A DNA stretch of 15,979 nucleotides from JBFMDU01 sp034431935 (GCA_034431935.1 DAOUCU010000003.1:1-15979), one strand, 5' to 3'; shown: positions 1 to 6,024, counted from the stretch's first letter. Made by a program: numbers and translations. Notes: generated by a model not told the origin, from the sequence alone.

Positions 1-146
1 AAATAGCCGAGTTAAACGCAGCTCTAGAAGAATGGGAAAGGGTCTATAATACCGTCAGGCCTCACCAGGCCCTGGGATATCTCACTCCTCAGGAGTATCT
101 CGAGTGCTACTGGCCACATCGTAGAAAGGGGGCGATGTGTCACTGA
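1..146 (+). CDS. IS3/IS481-like transposase, C-terminal end (5' partial)
   Basis: An open frame enters from the left edge (first full codon at 3) and stops at TGA 144-146, leaving 47 residues. It contains YNTVRPHQALGYLTP followed by QEYLECYWP. This matches the C-terminal tail of DDE integrase-core transposases of the IS3/IS481 group, which usually end with an RPH-x-x-LG-x-x-TP motif shortly after the catalytic glutamate. The catalytic DDE residues would lie outside the window, so intactness cannot be judged. The stop falls about 70 bp before the tRNA-Lys gene, so the element abuts that tRNA's promoter. The family level (recombinase/transposase) is fairly secure; the exact IS family is not. 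Confidence 0.75.
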   Translation, partial: IAELNAALEEWERVYNTVRPHQALGYLTPQEYLECYWPHRRKGAMCH

Positions 147-163
147 TCTACTGAACGAGTACA
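1..163 (+). mobile_element. Right end of an insertion sequence (boundary tentative)
   Basis: The transposase tail ends at 146. IS3/IS481 elements normally carry their terminal inverted repeat within a few tens of bases of the transposase stop, often ending in CA. The stretch CTGAACGAGTACA at 151-163 is a plausible terminus. The left end is outside the window, so neither the inverted repeat nor a target duplication can be confirmed. Confidence 0.35.
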
Positions 164-168
164 TTGCA

Positions 169-198
169 TTGAGACTATGCTGATAGGTTGTGTATAAT
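169..198 (+). promoter_or_regulatory. Sigma70-type promoter for tRNA-Lys
   Basis: A -35 of TTGAGA (169-174) and a perfect -10 TATAAT (193-198) are separated by 18 bp. A TG lies one base before the -10 (TGTATAAT), giving an extended -10. The expected start near 205 is 9 bp before the mature tRNA 5' end at 214. There is no comparable promoter in the 48 bp between the tRNA and the next gene, so transcription may continue into the hydrolase gene. Confidence 0.7.
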
Positions 199-213
199 TG
201 ACCGCCAGTCCGT

Positions 214-289
214 GGGCCGTTAGCTCAGCTGGCAGAGCAGCAGACTTTTAATCTGTTGGTCGAGGGTTCGAATCCCTCACGGCTCACCA
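214..289 (+). tRNA. tRNA-Lys (anticodon TTT)
   Basis: This is a 76-nt cloverleaf. The acceptor stem GGGCCGT (214-220) pairs with ACGGCTC (279-285) with one G-U pair. The D arm contains AGCTCAGCTGGCAGAGC. The anticodon arm CAGACTTTTAATCTG has anticodon TTT. The T arm is GAGGGTTCGAATCCCTC. The discriminator A (286) is followed by an encoded CCA (287-289). Confidence 0.96.
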
Positions 290-337
290 CTCACCTGATT
301 GCCTCGACAGTGTATTACGGCTAGGAAGGATCTCCTT

Positions 338-961
338 ATGAGAATAATCGCTCTCGAAGTCGGCCCCTTTTTTTCTAATTGCTACGTTGTTGGTGCAGAT
401 AGCGGCAACGACGGTATGGTCATCGATGCAGGAGCGGAACCGAATGACATTATGGTCGCCATCAGAAAAATGAGGCTGAACGTGAAGTACATCATTGCTA
501 CTCATGGACACATGGACCATATTGGCGGCGTCAGCGAACTAAAAAAGGCTACTGGTGCCCAGTTCGCTATTCATGAGGCTGATGCAGCTTCCATTTCCCG
601 GCGCGGTTTCCTGTTCGGTGGAGTTGGCCCAAATGCTCGGCCGGACCTGCTTCTGCGCGGTGGTGAGATTATCAGCGCAGGTGGGCTCTCATTCAAAGTA
701 CTGCATACACCCGGACACAGCCCCGGTGGCATTTGTCTTGTTGGTGATGGCGTCGTTTTTAGCGGTGATACTCTGTTTCGTGGGAGTATCGGGCGATATG
801 ATTTCCCCGGAGCCAGCGGCCGACAGCTTCTGGATAGCATACGGACCAAGCTTCTTTCTTTGCCAGACAGCACGGTTGTCTATCCAGGGCATGGCCCGCA
901 GACTACCATCGGTGAGGAAAGGGAAGGCAATCCCTTTTTAACTTCTGATAACTGGGTCTGA
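338..961 (+). CDS. Metallo-beta-lactamase-fold hydrolase, glyoxalase II/YcbL-like
   Basis: A 207-residue cytoplasmic metal-dependent hydrolase. The signature THGHMDHIGG gives H56-x-H58-x-D60-H61. Further ligands are H127 (HTPGHSPGG), D144 (SGDTLFRGSIGR) and H185 (YPGHGPQTTIGEE), so the full binuclear metal site is present. The GDTLF..SIGR..FPG pattern and the short C-terminus resemble small single-domain glyoxalase II-like (YcbL-type) proteins rather than full-length GloB. The substrate is probably a thioester, but this is not shown by the sequence. The ATG at 338 is chosen because AGGAAGGA (323-330) lies 7 nt upstream; an in-frame TTG at 299 lacks this and begins too close to the tRNA. It lies 48 bp after tRNA-Lys, possibly on the same transcript. 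Confidence 0.9.
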   Translation: MRIIALEVGPFFSNCYVVGADSGNDGMVIDAGAEPNDIMVAIRKMRLNVKYIIATHGHMDHIGGVSELKKATGAQFAIHEADAASISRRGFLFGGVGPNARPDLLLRGGEIISAGGLSFKVLHTPGHSPGGICLVGDGVVFSGDTLFRGSIGRYDFPGASGRQLLDSIRTKLLSLPDSTVVYPGHGPQTTIGEEREGNPFLTSDNWV

Positions 962-1058
962 ATAGATGATTGATGGGGTCGGGATGTTTTCCGATGATTT
1001 GCGTGAAGAGTGTGTGATGTAGTTGCCGGTGGCCCCGGCCTTTTCAGGAGGCAGCAGG

Positions 1059-1952
1059 GTGACCGATTCACCCAATCTTAGAATTGGCTATGCGCTTGGT
1101 GGAGGTGGTGCCAGGGGACTTTCTCATATAGGCGTTTTAAAGGTTCTCGAGGCAGAGGGTATTTGTCCGGACGTGATCGCCGGTACCAGCATCGGCGCCC
1201 TGATCGGCGCTCTTTACGCCAGTGGTCTTACTCCGGATGACCTCGAGCGACTCGCATTGAGTCTCAATCGACGCCAGCTAACGATGTTTTTCGACCTTAC
1301 CTTCCCGTTCAGTGGCCTGATTCAGGGCAAACGTGTGACTTCGGCTATTGAGTCACTTGTCGGCAATATGGTTTTTGCCGATTTGAAAGTGCCTCTGGCA
1401 TGTGTTGCCACTGATCTTAATACCGGTAAGGCGGTGATCATAAGAAAAGGTTCCGTCGCCGAAGCGGTGCGGGCCAGCATCGCCATCCCCGGTATTATGA
1501 CCCCGACCCTGTTCGGCAACAGATGGTTAGTTGATGGAGGCATTGTCAGTGAGGTTCCGGCAGGTGTCTGCCGGCGGATGGGTGCTGATTATGTGATCGG
1601 CGTGAATGTTATTCCTGATCCCGCCAGGGTTGTACAGCGGCTGGAGTCGCTGCGGGAGCCCGCTTTACCGTTGGCGACCAATAAACAGAAGAGCAACGTC
1701 AAGCGGTTGAAGCCGCCGCGGGTAATCGATATCATGGTGCAGACCTTATTGATATCTTGCTACCGGGTGGCAGTACAGAACCTGAAAGGGACCGATTTGG
1801 CCATCATTCCAGACCTGGCCAGCATCGGCTTCTGGGACTTCCACAAGGCGTCCGAGGCAATTGCACGCGGTGAGGCCGCTGCCTGGGCGGCCCTGAAGCA
1901 AGCTAGAGATATTCCGAGTCCGCGATTTCATTCTTCCAAGGCCTTCAGGTGA
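1059..1952 (+). CDS. Patatin-like phospholipase family protein (RssA/YlbK-like)
   Basis: A 297-residue serine acyl hydrolase of the bacterial patatin family. The order of motifs is complete: glycine-rich oxyanion loop GGGGARG (residues 14-20), nucleophile elbow GTSIG with Ser44, and DGG with catalytic Asp159, giving a Ser-Asp dyad. The family cleaves acyl esters of phospholipids or other lipids; the actual substrate is unknown. No signal peptide is visible. The GTG at 1059 is chosen because AGGAGG (1046-1051) is 7 nt upstream; the in-frame TTG at 1023 has no ribosome site and would add unlikely residues. The stop overlaps the start of the SpoIIM-like gene (GTGA), so the two are probably translationally coupled. 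The length is normal for the single-domain family. Confidence 0.9.
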   Translation: MTDSPNLRIGYALGGGGARGLSHIGVLKVLEAEGICPDVIAGTSIGALIGALYASGLTPDDLERLALSLNRRQLTMFFDLTFPFSGLIQGKRVTSAIESLVGNMVFADLKVPLACVATDLNTGKAVIIRKGSVAEAVRASIAIPGIMTPTLFGNRWLVDGGIVSEVPAGVCRRMGADYVIGVNVIPDPARVVQRLESLREPALPLATNKQKSNVKRLKPPRVIDIMVQTLLISCYRVAVQNLKGTDLAIIPDLASIGFWDFHKASEAIARGEAAAWAALKQARDIPSPRFHSSKAFR

Positions 1953-2536
1953 ATCAGCAACAGACCAGCTTACGCCGCCGTATGGCAATGCTCAAGACCG
2001 ACATTGCCGTATCTGCCGGTCTCCTTATCTTCTTCGTGTCGGTTGGTTTCTACGTGTCTCCTATCACGGGGGCCGACACGGTAAATGCGATGCGTCAGTG
2101 GGTAGAACCTGTGGTTGAAATGGGGCCGTGGAGCATCCTTACTTTTGTCATAGTGAACAACGTTGTTAAGGCTCTGGTGATCACTGTCTCCGGGCTTATG
2201 CTCGGTCTGCCCTCATTGTTGTTCATTGCCATCAACGGAGTTACCGTGGGAAGCCTGGCCGGCGCTGTCGGCGCTAAGGCGGGATATGTCATCGTTGCCG
2301 CAGGTCTCTTACCACATGGGATTATTGAACTACCGGCGCTGGTGCTGGCAACGGCACTTGGCTTCTCTCTGGGTAAGGAAGCGGTGTTCTGGATGCTGAG
2401 GCGCGAGAGTCATCTGAAGGCGCAGTTCCGCAACTCGCTTTCAATATACTTGAAGGTGGTCTTGCCACTACTAGTCATCGCGGCGATTATTGAGGTGACG
2501 ATAACTCCCTGGCTGACGAGGATGGTAGGGGGATGA
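1949..2536 (+). CDS. SpoIIM-family (stage II sporulation protein M-like) integral membrane protein
   Basis: A 195-residue polytopic membrane protein. Hydrophobic segments lie at about 18-36, 62-84, 86-108, 111-141 and 166-190. The core includes WSILTFVIVNNVVKAL, a small-residue segment LMLGLPSLLFIAINGV, then LLPHGIIELPA (120-130) followed by a Gly/Ala-rich helix. N-x(n)-NG then PHG-x-x-ELPA is characteristic of the SpoIIM/DUF95 family. That family is widespread in non-sporulating bacteria and archaea, so the name does not imply sporulation. The biochemical role is unknown. The GTG at 1949 overlaps the patatin stop by 4 bp, with AAGG 8 nt upstream; an alternative ATG at 1982 has no visible ribosome site. 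The pairing with a lipid hydrolase suggests a membrane-associated role, which is inference. Confidence 0.82.
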   Translation: MNQQQTSLRRRMAMLKTDIAVSAGLLIFFVSVGFYVSPITGADTVNAMRQWVEPVVEMGPWSILTFVIVNNVVKALVITVSGLMLGLPSLLFIAINGVTVGSLAGAVGAKAGYVIVAAGLLPHGIIELPALVLATALGFSLGKEAVFWMLRRESHLKAQFRNSLSIYLKVVLPLLVIAAIIEVTITPWLTRMVGG

Positions 2537-2836
2537 AGAGGAAGCACTCAACTTCACTCCTACGCTAACGCCCGGCATGACCACGAAGTATCAATTGGTC
2601 TACTCACTGGATGCTGGCATCCCGTCGAGATTTGCCAACGCAACCGACAGAGCTCGCGTAGGTGGGATGGTCAGAGTGAAAGTGCAGACGCTGGCAGGCG
2701 GGCGGGTGATGCGACAACTCGGCATCATGGCCACCCTTGCTGATGGGGCTGCCGGCAAGACGCCGACCGATGCCACAAATGGCGCCGACGCCAGCGGGAT
2801 AAGCCCTGGCGTTGACGATTCTGGGCGCTGCAGTAG
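2537..2836. other. Convergent intergenic stretch without a supported gene
   Basis: About 300 bp separate the end of the + strand SpoIIM-like gene from the end of the - strand dehydratase gene. One + strand frame stays open from 2529 to 2903 with an ATG at 2577. It has no ribosome binding site, no recognisable domain, and runs 67 bp into the 3' end of the dehydratase gene on the other strand. The antisense frames give no recognisable protein either. The only distinct structure is the hairpin at 2786-2814. Confidence 0.6.
2786..2814. terminator. Hairpin between convergent genes, possible terminator without T-tract
   Basis: CGACGCCAG (2786-2794) pairs with CTGGCGTTG (2806-2814), nine base pairs with one G-U. 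The 11-nt loop can close further by GG/CC after a bulged C. It lies 22 bp beyond the TAA of the minus-strand dehydratase gene and about 250 bp beyond the + strand unit. Neither side has a proper T-run; the minus-strand side reads only CATTTG. It may mark or stabilise the 3' end of the dehydratase transcript. Confidence 0.4.
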
Positions 2837-4186
2837 TTACGAGCCGGACTTATGGCTTGTTTCGTTCTCCAGCATGTCGATGAAGGCGTCTATCCGCTGG
2901 TGAGTCTCCGACTCGTTATAGGAACCGATGTCCACCATGTCGCTTTCTAGCACCAGCGTCGGGATGTCCCGATATATCTTCTTAAGAGTATTCAGCTGGC
3001 AGATAAGGCCGGGATGCCATGTGCGACATGAGAACGCTTCGTGGATGACAATTCCATCGATTTGGTAGTCATCAATATAGCGGATCATTCTTTCGACTTC
3101 CGGATATGAGCCGTTACGCTTTCGTGCCGCGTCATACCAGTAAGTCAGGTATTTGAACCAGCGCCATACTATATGCTCGATGGGGTCGCTGGTAGGAGGC
3201 ACATTAAGATTGTACAAAGGTTCGGCAAGCCTGTAGCTGATCTCCACAGGAAATGAGGCGCCCTTGGCGGCAAAGTAATCGAAATCGGATAGAGCAAACC
3301 ACGGCGCCAGGCCGCCACCCCACATCAAACGGTATTTTTCATCGGGTACACTTGCCATCCGGTTGTTGATGCGGTTTTTGAGCTCCTGGTTTAACGCGGC
3401 ATAGAAATCCAATGCCTGTTGGGTGCCAAGCATGAAAACCAAAGGCACCATGGTATTAAAGGCATCGCCGGTGCCCATAGGCGTCGGTACAGCGCGGCGC
3501 AACTCGTGTGTTTCCCAGAACAGATTCCATGTGCGGTCAGCCAGATCAACCAGCCCGGCAAGCCGGTCCCAGTCCATTTTGCGGCTGGTCCGCTTTTCAA
3601 GAAAAGCTACCAAGTCCCGGAGTTCGCTAACCATGAATCTGATGTAGTAGTCCTGGATTTCCCTGTGGTCGATATTTTGTTGGTATGCTGGCCACAGGAT
3701 ATTCGTCATATGGATAGGGACGTCCGGCATATACTGTCTGGCGGCCTGGAACCATTTAACCCGCGGGTCGCATATCATGGTGCCGGTGCCAAGCATCATA
3801 TCAGGGCGCGGCAGGCCGCCCCAGGGCGCATTGGCGGGCATACCGCCGGACTCCTCACGTAAGGCATCAAATCCAAGACAGCACAGAGCGTAGGTGCACA
3901 TACTGCGCGAGAAATAGTGGGACTCCGCTTTCTCCAAAAATGGCATGGCGTTACGTTTGGCGCTGCATATTCCGGCAAAGTTCTCGACCCACAGGGGAAC
4001 GATATCCATGGCGCGGATGATTTCGTCATAGGCGGATGCGATCAAAGTGTAGGCTGTCAGCTTACCTTCTTCATGTGCACGCTGCCCTGCGGCCAGCATG
4101 TCCTTGACCATCCGGGGAATCATGGTAGCGGCTACGGTAGCATGGCTTCGGGATTTACCGGCTTGGATATTAGGGCTTTCAGACAA
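2837..4186 (-). CDS. 2-hydroxyacyl-CoA dehydratase/benzoyl-CoA reductase-family subunit (second gene of pair)
   Basis: A 449-residue member of the HgdB/BcrC/FldB superfamily of iron-sulfur subunits. These enzymes use single-electron chemistry either to dehydrate 2-hydroxyacyl-CoA or to reduce an aromatic acyl-CoA. Candidate cluster ligands are Cys97 and Cys102/103 in SMCTYALCCLGF, Cys139 in TMICDPR, and Cys387 in HEAFSCRTWHPG. The C-terminal LESDMVDIGSYNESETHQR, followed by RIDAFIDML, is typical of the family. The start is TTG at 4186, supported by AGGAG 6 nt upstream; it overlaps the stop of the upstream partner by 8 bp, so the two chains are coupled. The substrate cannot be told from sequence. 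No activator ATPase (HgdC/BadF type) is in the window. Family placement is secure, function is not. Confidence 0.85.
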   Translation of the reverse strand: MSESPNIQAGKSRSHATVAATMIPRMVKDMLAAGQRAHEEGKLTAYTLIASAYDEIIRAMDIVPLWVENFAGICSAKRNAMPFLEKAESHYFSRSMCTYALCCLGFDALREESGGMPANAPWGGLPRPDMMLGTGTMICDPRVKWFQAARQYMPDVPIHMTNILWPAYQQNIDHREIQDYYIRFMVSELRDLVAFLEKRTSRKMDWDRLAGLVDLADRTWNLFWETHELRRAVPTPMGTGDAFNTMVPLVFMLGTQQALDFYAALNQELKNRINNRMASVPDEKYRLMWGGGLAPWFALSDFDYFAAKGASFPVEISYRLAEPLYNLNVPPTSDPIEHIVWRWFKYLTYWYDAARKRNGSYPEVERMIRYIDDYQIDGIVIHEAFSCRTWHPGLICQLNTLKKIYRDIPTLVLESDMVDIGSYNESETHQRIDAFIDMLENETSHKSGS

Positions 4187-5366
4187 TGTTCACTCCTGTT
4201 TCAAGGCTGCCGCTAATAAGTTCAATAAATGCCTGAATCCTGGTGCGGAGTCTGCCGATGTCCATGATTGAATAGTCATCCTCGATATACAGGACTGCCA
4301 GACCATGATTGGCCAGATACGACCTGAGTGCCGGTACTTCAAGACCGTATGGGTCACAGCAGCGATGGACGCGGATGATGACTCCGCGAACGCGAAAGTC
4401 CGTGGCGAGCCTGCCGATGATACCGAACCTCTCCTCAAAATCGTCCGACTGTTTGCCGGTTTCACCCCGGTAAGTCCTGGCACAGTTCAAATTAAGGTAC
4501 CGTCCGGCAAGGCCTACTAGTGGGTCAGTGTGCGGCTCAACATCCTGCCCGTATTCTCTAAGTCCCGGGCAGGTGAAGTCAGAAACCACGGCGCCGCCAC
4601 ATTCCTCCACGATACTCGCCAGTCCATCATCATCCTGTTCGGAGGAGACAATCATGACCCTCGGAGTGCCCCTCTCGAAAGCCGGCCCTTGCTTTGAGCC
4701 CTCGATAGTTATGCTCTCGACCATGGGTACTGCTTCCTCAACCGGTAGACTCATGGCCGCCACAAGCGTCCTCACTATCGCTGATCCGGAGATACGCGGT
4801 TCATCACCACGCCGGAGTCCATAGAGATGCCTGACGGCTTTCCTGAGAGCGTTATACTTTTCGATTTCTGCCTCGATCGCTTTATTGCTGATCGTTCTCC
4901 CAGCATACCTTTCCATGCTGGTACGGAAAGTGCGCAGACAATCGACGAAGAATTCTCGGGAGTTATCGCTGATTGTGTGAGGTACGTTAAGAAGGTGGAA
5001 ATAAGGCAGATTCAAACTGGTACGCCAGATATCGTGGGTTATGCACATACTATCACAGGAGTGGGGCAGGACAAGGCCTTCAATAAAGTCCCAGGCACCC
5101 TTCAGTGTTTGATCGAAGTAGCTGCGGACCATTGGGCATACAATGGTCTCCATCTGGGCGTCTGCTGCAGAAATCGGCTCGTGCACATTGCCTTTGACGC
5201 GGAACGGAATGAAACCGGCGGCACTTATGATTTCAAGGGGAACATAGGCACAGAGGTAACCGATAAACCTTCGGCCCTGTTTCTTAAGCTCCCTGGCACG
5301 ACTTCCATAGTCAGAGTAGTACCTCTCAACAAGTGCCGAACCGGATGGTGTACTGCTGTTCGTCAT
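4179..5366 (-). CDS. 2-hydroxyacyl-CoA dehydratase/benzoyl-CoA reductase-family subunit (first gene of pair)
   Basis: A 395-residue iron-sulfur subunit of the same superfamily as its downstream partner. Visible family motifs are GYLCAYVPLEIISAAG (Cys39), IVCPMVRSYFD (Cys77), LVLPHSCDSM (Cys104), VHRCCDPYG (Cys336/337) and LYIEDDYSIMDIGRLRTR before an IQAFIELI tail. Three cysteines per subunit normally hold a [4Fe-4S] cluster; Cys77, Cys104 and Cys336 or 337 are the likely set. This and the next gene probably form a heterodimer. The ATG at 5366 gives the expected N-terminal length but lacks a well-spaced Shine-Dalgarno site; a small hairpin ends 5 nt before it. The gene begins 45 bp after tRNA-Arg on the same strand, so co-transcription with the tRNA is possible. 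Confidence 0.85.
   Translation of the reverse strand: MTNSSTPSGSALVERYYSDYGSRARELKKQGRRFIGYLCAYVPLEIISAAGFIPFRVKGNVHEPISAADAQMETIVCPMVRSYFDQTLKGAWDFIEGLVLPHSCDSMCITHDIWRTSLNLPYFHLLNVPHTISDNSREFFVDCLRTFRTSMERYAGRTISNKAIEAEIEKYNALRKAVRHLYGLRRGDEPRISGSAIVRTLVAAMSLPVEEAVPMVESITIEGSKQGPAFERGTPRVMIVSSEQDDDGLASIVEECGGAVVSDFTCPGLREYGQDVEPHTDPLVGLAGRYLNLNCARTYRGETGKQSDDFEERFGIIGRLATDFRVRGVIIRVHRCCDPYGLEVPALRSYLANHGLAVLYIEDDYSIMDIGRLRTRIQAFIELISGSLETGVNIV
4184..4197 (-). promoter_or_regulatory. Ribosome binding site deciding a TTG start
   Basis: On the minus strand AGGAG (CTCCT at 4193-4197) is followed after 6 nt by TTG (CAA at 4184-4186). The site lies inside the last codons of the upstream dehydratase subunit. 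No better-placed ATG or GTG is seen, so TTG initiation with translational coupling is the best reading. Confidence 0.7.
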
Positions 5367-5371
5367 CTTCT

Positions 5372-5392
5372 TTAGCCGTTATTAAGGGCTAA
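5372..5392 (-). repeat. Short inverted repeat just upstream of the dehydratase pair
   Basis: Read on the minus strand, TTAGCC and GGCTAA form a perfect 6-bp inverted repeat around a 9-nt AT-rich loop, ending 5 nt before the ATG at 5366. It occupies the place where a ribosome binding site would be expected. It could be a leader hairpin or a small operator. There is no T-run after it, so it is a poor terminator for the tRNA. Confidence 0.4.
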
Positions 5393-5411
5393 GCAATGAA
5401 TAGCAAGGGTC

Positions 5412-5487
5412 TGGCGTCCCTGGAGAGATTCGAACTCTCGACCGTCTGCTTAGAAGGCAGCTGCTCTGTCCGCTGAGCTACAGGGAC
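5412..5487 (-). tRNA. tRNA-Arg (anticodon TCT)
   Basis: A 76-nt cloverleaf on the minus strand. The acceptor stem GTCCCTG pairs perfectly with CAGGGAC. The D arm contains AGCTCAGCGGACAGAGC. The anticodon arm CTGCCTTCTAAGCAG has anticodon TCT. The T arm is GAGAGTTCGAATCTCTC. The discriminator G is followed by an encoded CCA (TGG at 5412-5414 on the + strand). Confidence 0.96.
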
Positions 5488-5495
5488 CTGCGGGA

Positions 5496-5504
5496 AGTGT
5501 AACA
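5496..5504 (-). promoter_or_regulatory. Candidate extended -10 for tRNA-Arg
   Basis: On the minus strand TGTTACACT (an extended TGn before TACACT) ends 8 bp before the mature tRNA 5' end at 5487. No good -35 is found at the normal distance, so this is a weak call. Confidence 0.3.
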
Positions 5505-5579
5505 CATTATCGGCAACATCGGCTAGCGGGCAGGACGGAGTGTTAAATCGCCAATCGGACGCAGTAAACAGCAATTGGC

Positions 5580-5858
5580 TCAGGTGGATTTTGGAGTCGT
5601 CGATTTGGTCTCTGACCTGGATGTGGCGGAGCTGGCCTCAATCGGGGACGGTTTTGGGGTTGTGGTTGTCGGGTTCTCTGGCGGCCGGTGGTCAGTCACA
5701 TAGAAGCCTGACCCCTTGAAAATGACGGGGACGGGTATGAATACGCGGTTGGCCTTCGCCCCGCATTTGGGACAGCACGAGTCGCCGTTATCGCTAAAGC
5801 TCAGCTTCTGCTCAAAAGCATAGCCGCAGGCAGAGCACCTGTAATCATAAACGGGCAT
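5580..5858 (-). CDS. FmdB-family zinc-ribbon protein
   Basis: A 92-residue protein starting MPVYDYRCSACGYAFEQ, the classic start of the FmdB regulatory/zinc-ribbon family. The zinc ribbon uses C8-x2-C11 and C29-x2-C32, with an extra Cys28. It is followed by the family's conserved VIFKGSGFYVTD segment. The last 35 or so residues are a Pro/Thr/Ser/Lys-rich, probably disordered tail. The molecular function is not firmly known; the family was named from a putative regulator of amide utilisation. The ATG at 5858 is preceded by GGAGGT 5 nt upstream. The gene is divergent from dxs, with its own promoter at 5933-5961 and a near-CIRCE operator in its leader. Confidence 0.9.
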   Translation of the reverse strand: MPVYDYRCSACGYAFEQKLSFSDNGDSCCPKCGAKANRVFIPVPVIFKGSGFYVTDHRPPENPTTTTPKPSPIEASSATSRSETKSTTPKST

Positions 5859-5899
5859 CCTTGACCTCCGTTGTCATTGTGTTTCTCATAGCTATGAAA

Positions 5900-5926
5900 T
5901 TAGCAGTCATTGGCAATGACTGCTAA
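5900..5926. promoter_or_regulatory. CIRCE-like operator (candidate HrcA site)
   Basis: The sequence is TTAGCAGTC-N9-GACTGCTAA with spacer ATTGGCAAT. The established CIRCE consensus bound by HrcA is TTAGCACTC-N9-GAGTGCTAA, so arm length, spacer length and 16 of 18 arm bases match. The single difference is one symmetric position (C to G in one arm, compensated in the other). The inverted repeat extends to 15 bp per arm around a single central G (5898-5928). It lies at about +1 to +27 of the predicted fmdB transcript, the usual place for CIRCE. HrcA itself is not in the window. Confidence 0.6.
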
Positions 5927-5932
5927 TTGCGT

Positions 5933-5961
5933 ATTGTAGAACGCGCTAGCTATTGTGTCAA
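5933..5961 (-). promoter_or_regulatory. Sigma70-type promoter for fmdB
   Basis: On the minus strand a consensus -35 TTGACA (5961-5956) and a -10 TACAAT (5938-5933) are 17 bp apart. The predicted start near 5926 falls at the edge of the CIRCE-like repeat, leaving a leader of roughly 70 nt before the ATG at 5858. Confidence 0.75.
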
Positions 5962-5994
5962 GAGGGGTCAGGGTGTTCTACAGCTTTGGTTAGC

Positions 5995-6024
5995 TTGACA
6001 ACCATTCGCATCAGCTACTAATAT
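5995..6024 (+). promoter_or_regulatory. Sigma70-type promoter for dxs
   Basis: A perfect -35 TTGACA (5995-6000) is followed after 18 bp by a weaker -10 TAATAT (6019-6024). The expected start near 6031 leaves a leader of about 29 nt before the chosen ATG at 6060. It also argues against the in-frame TTG at 6024 as the dxs start, because that codon would lie upstream of the transcript. Confidence 0.6.

Noticed and set aside
1023..1044. GCCGG/CCGGC hairpin followed by TTTT before the patatin-like gene, as a terminator
   Set aside because: The stem is only 5 bp, the T-run is 4 bases, and it sits just before the ribosome site of the next gene; too weak to call.
2577..2903. Plus-strand 108-codon open frame between convergent genes as a protein gene
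   Set aside because: It has no ribosome site, no recognisable domain, and overlaps the end of the dehydratase gene on the other strand; kept only as a low-interest observation.
3419..3862. 147-codon plus-strand frame inside the dehydratase gene
   Set aside because: It is antisense to a gene with clear family motifs and has no ribosome site or domain of its own.
5389..5574. Minus-strand 61-codon open frame with VAQRTEQLPSKQTVESSNLSRDA
   Set aside because: This is the translation of the tRNA-Arg gene itself (5412-5487) plus flanks, a well-known type of false protein.
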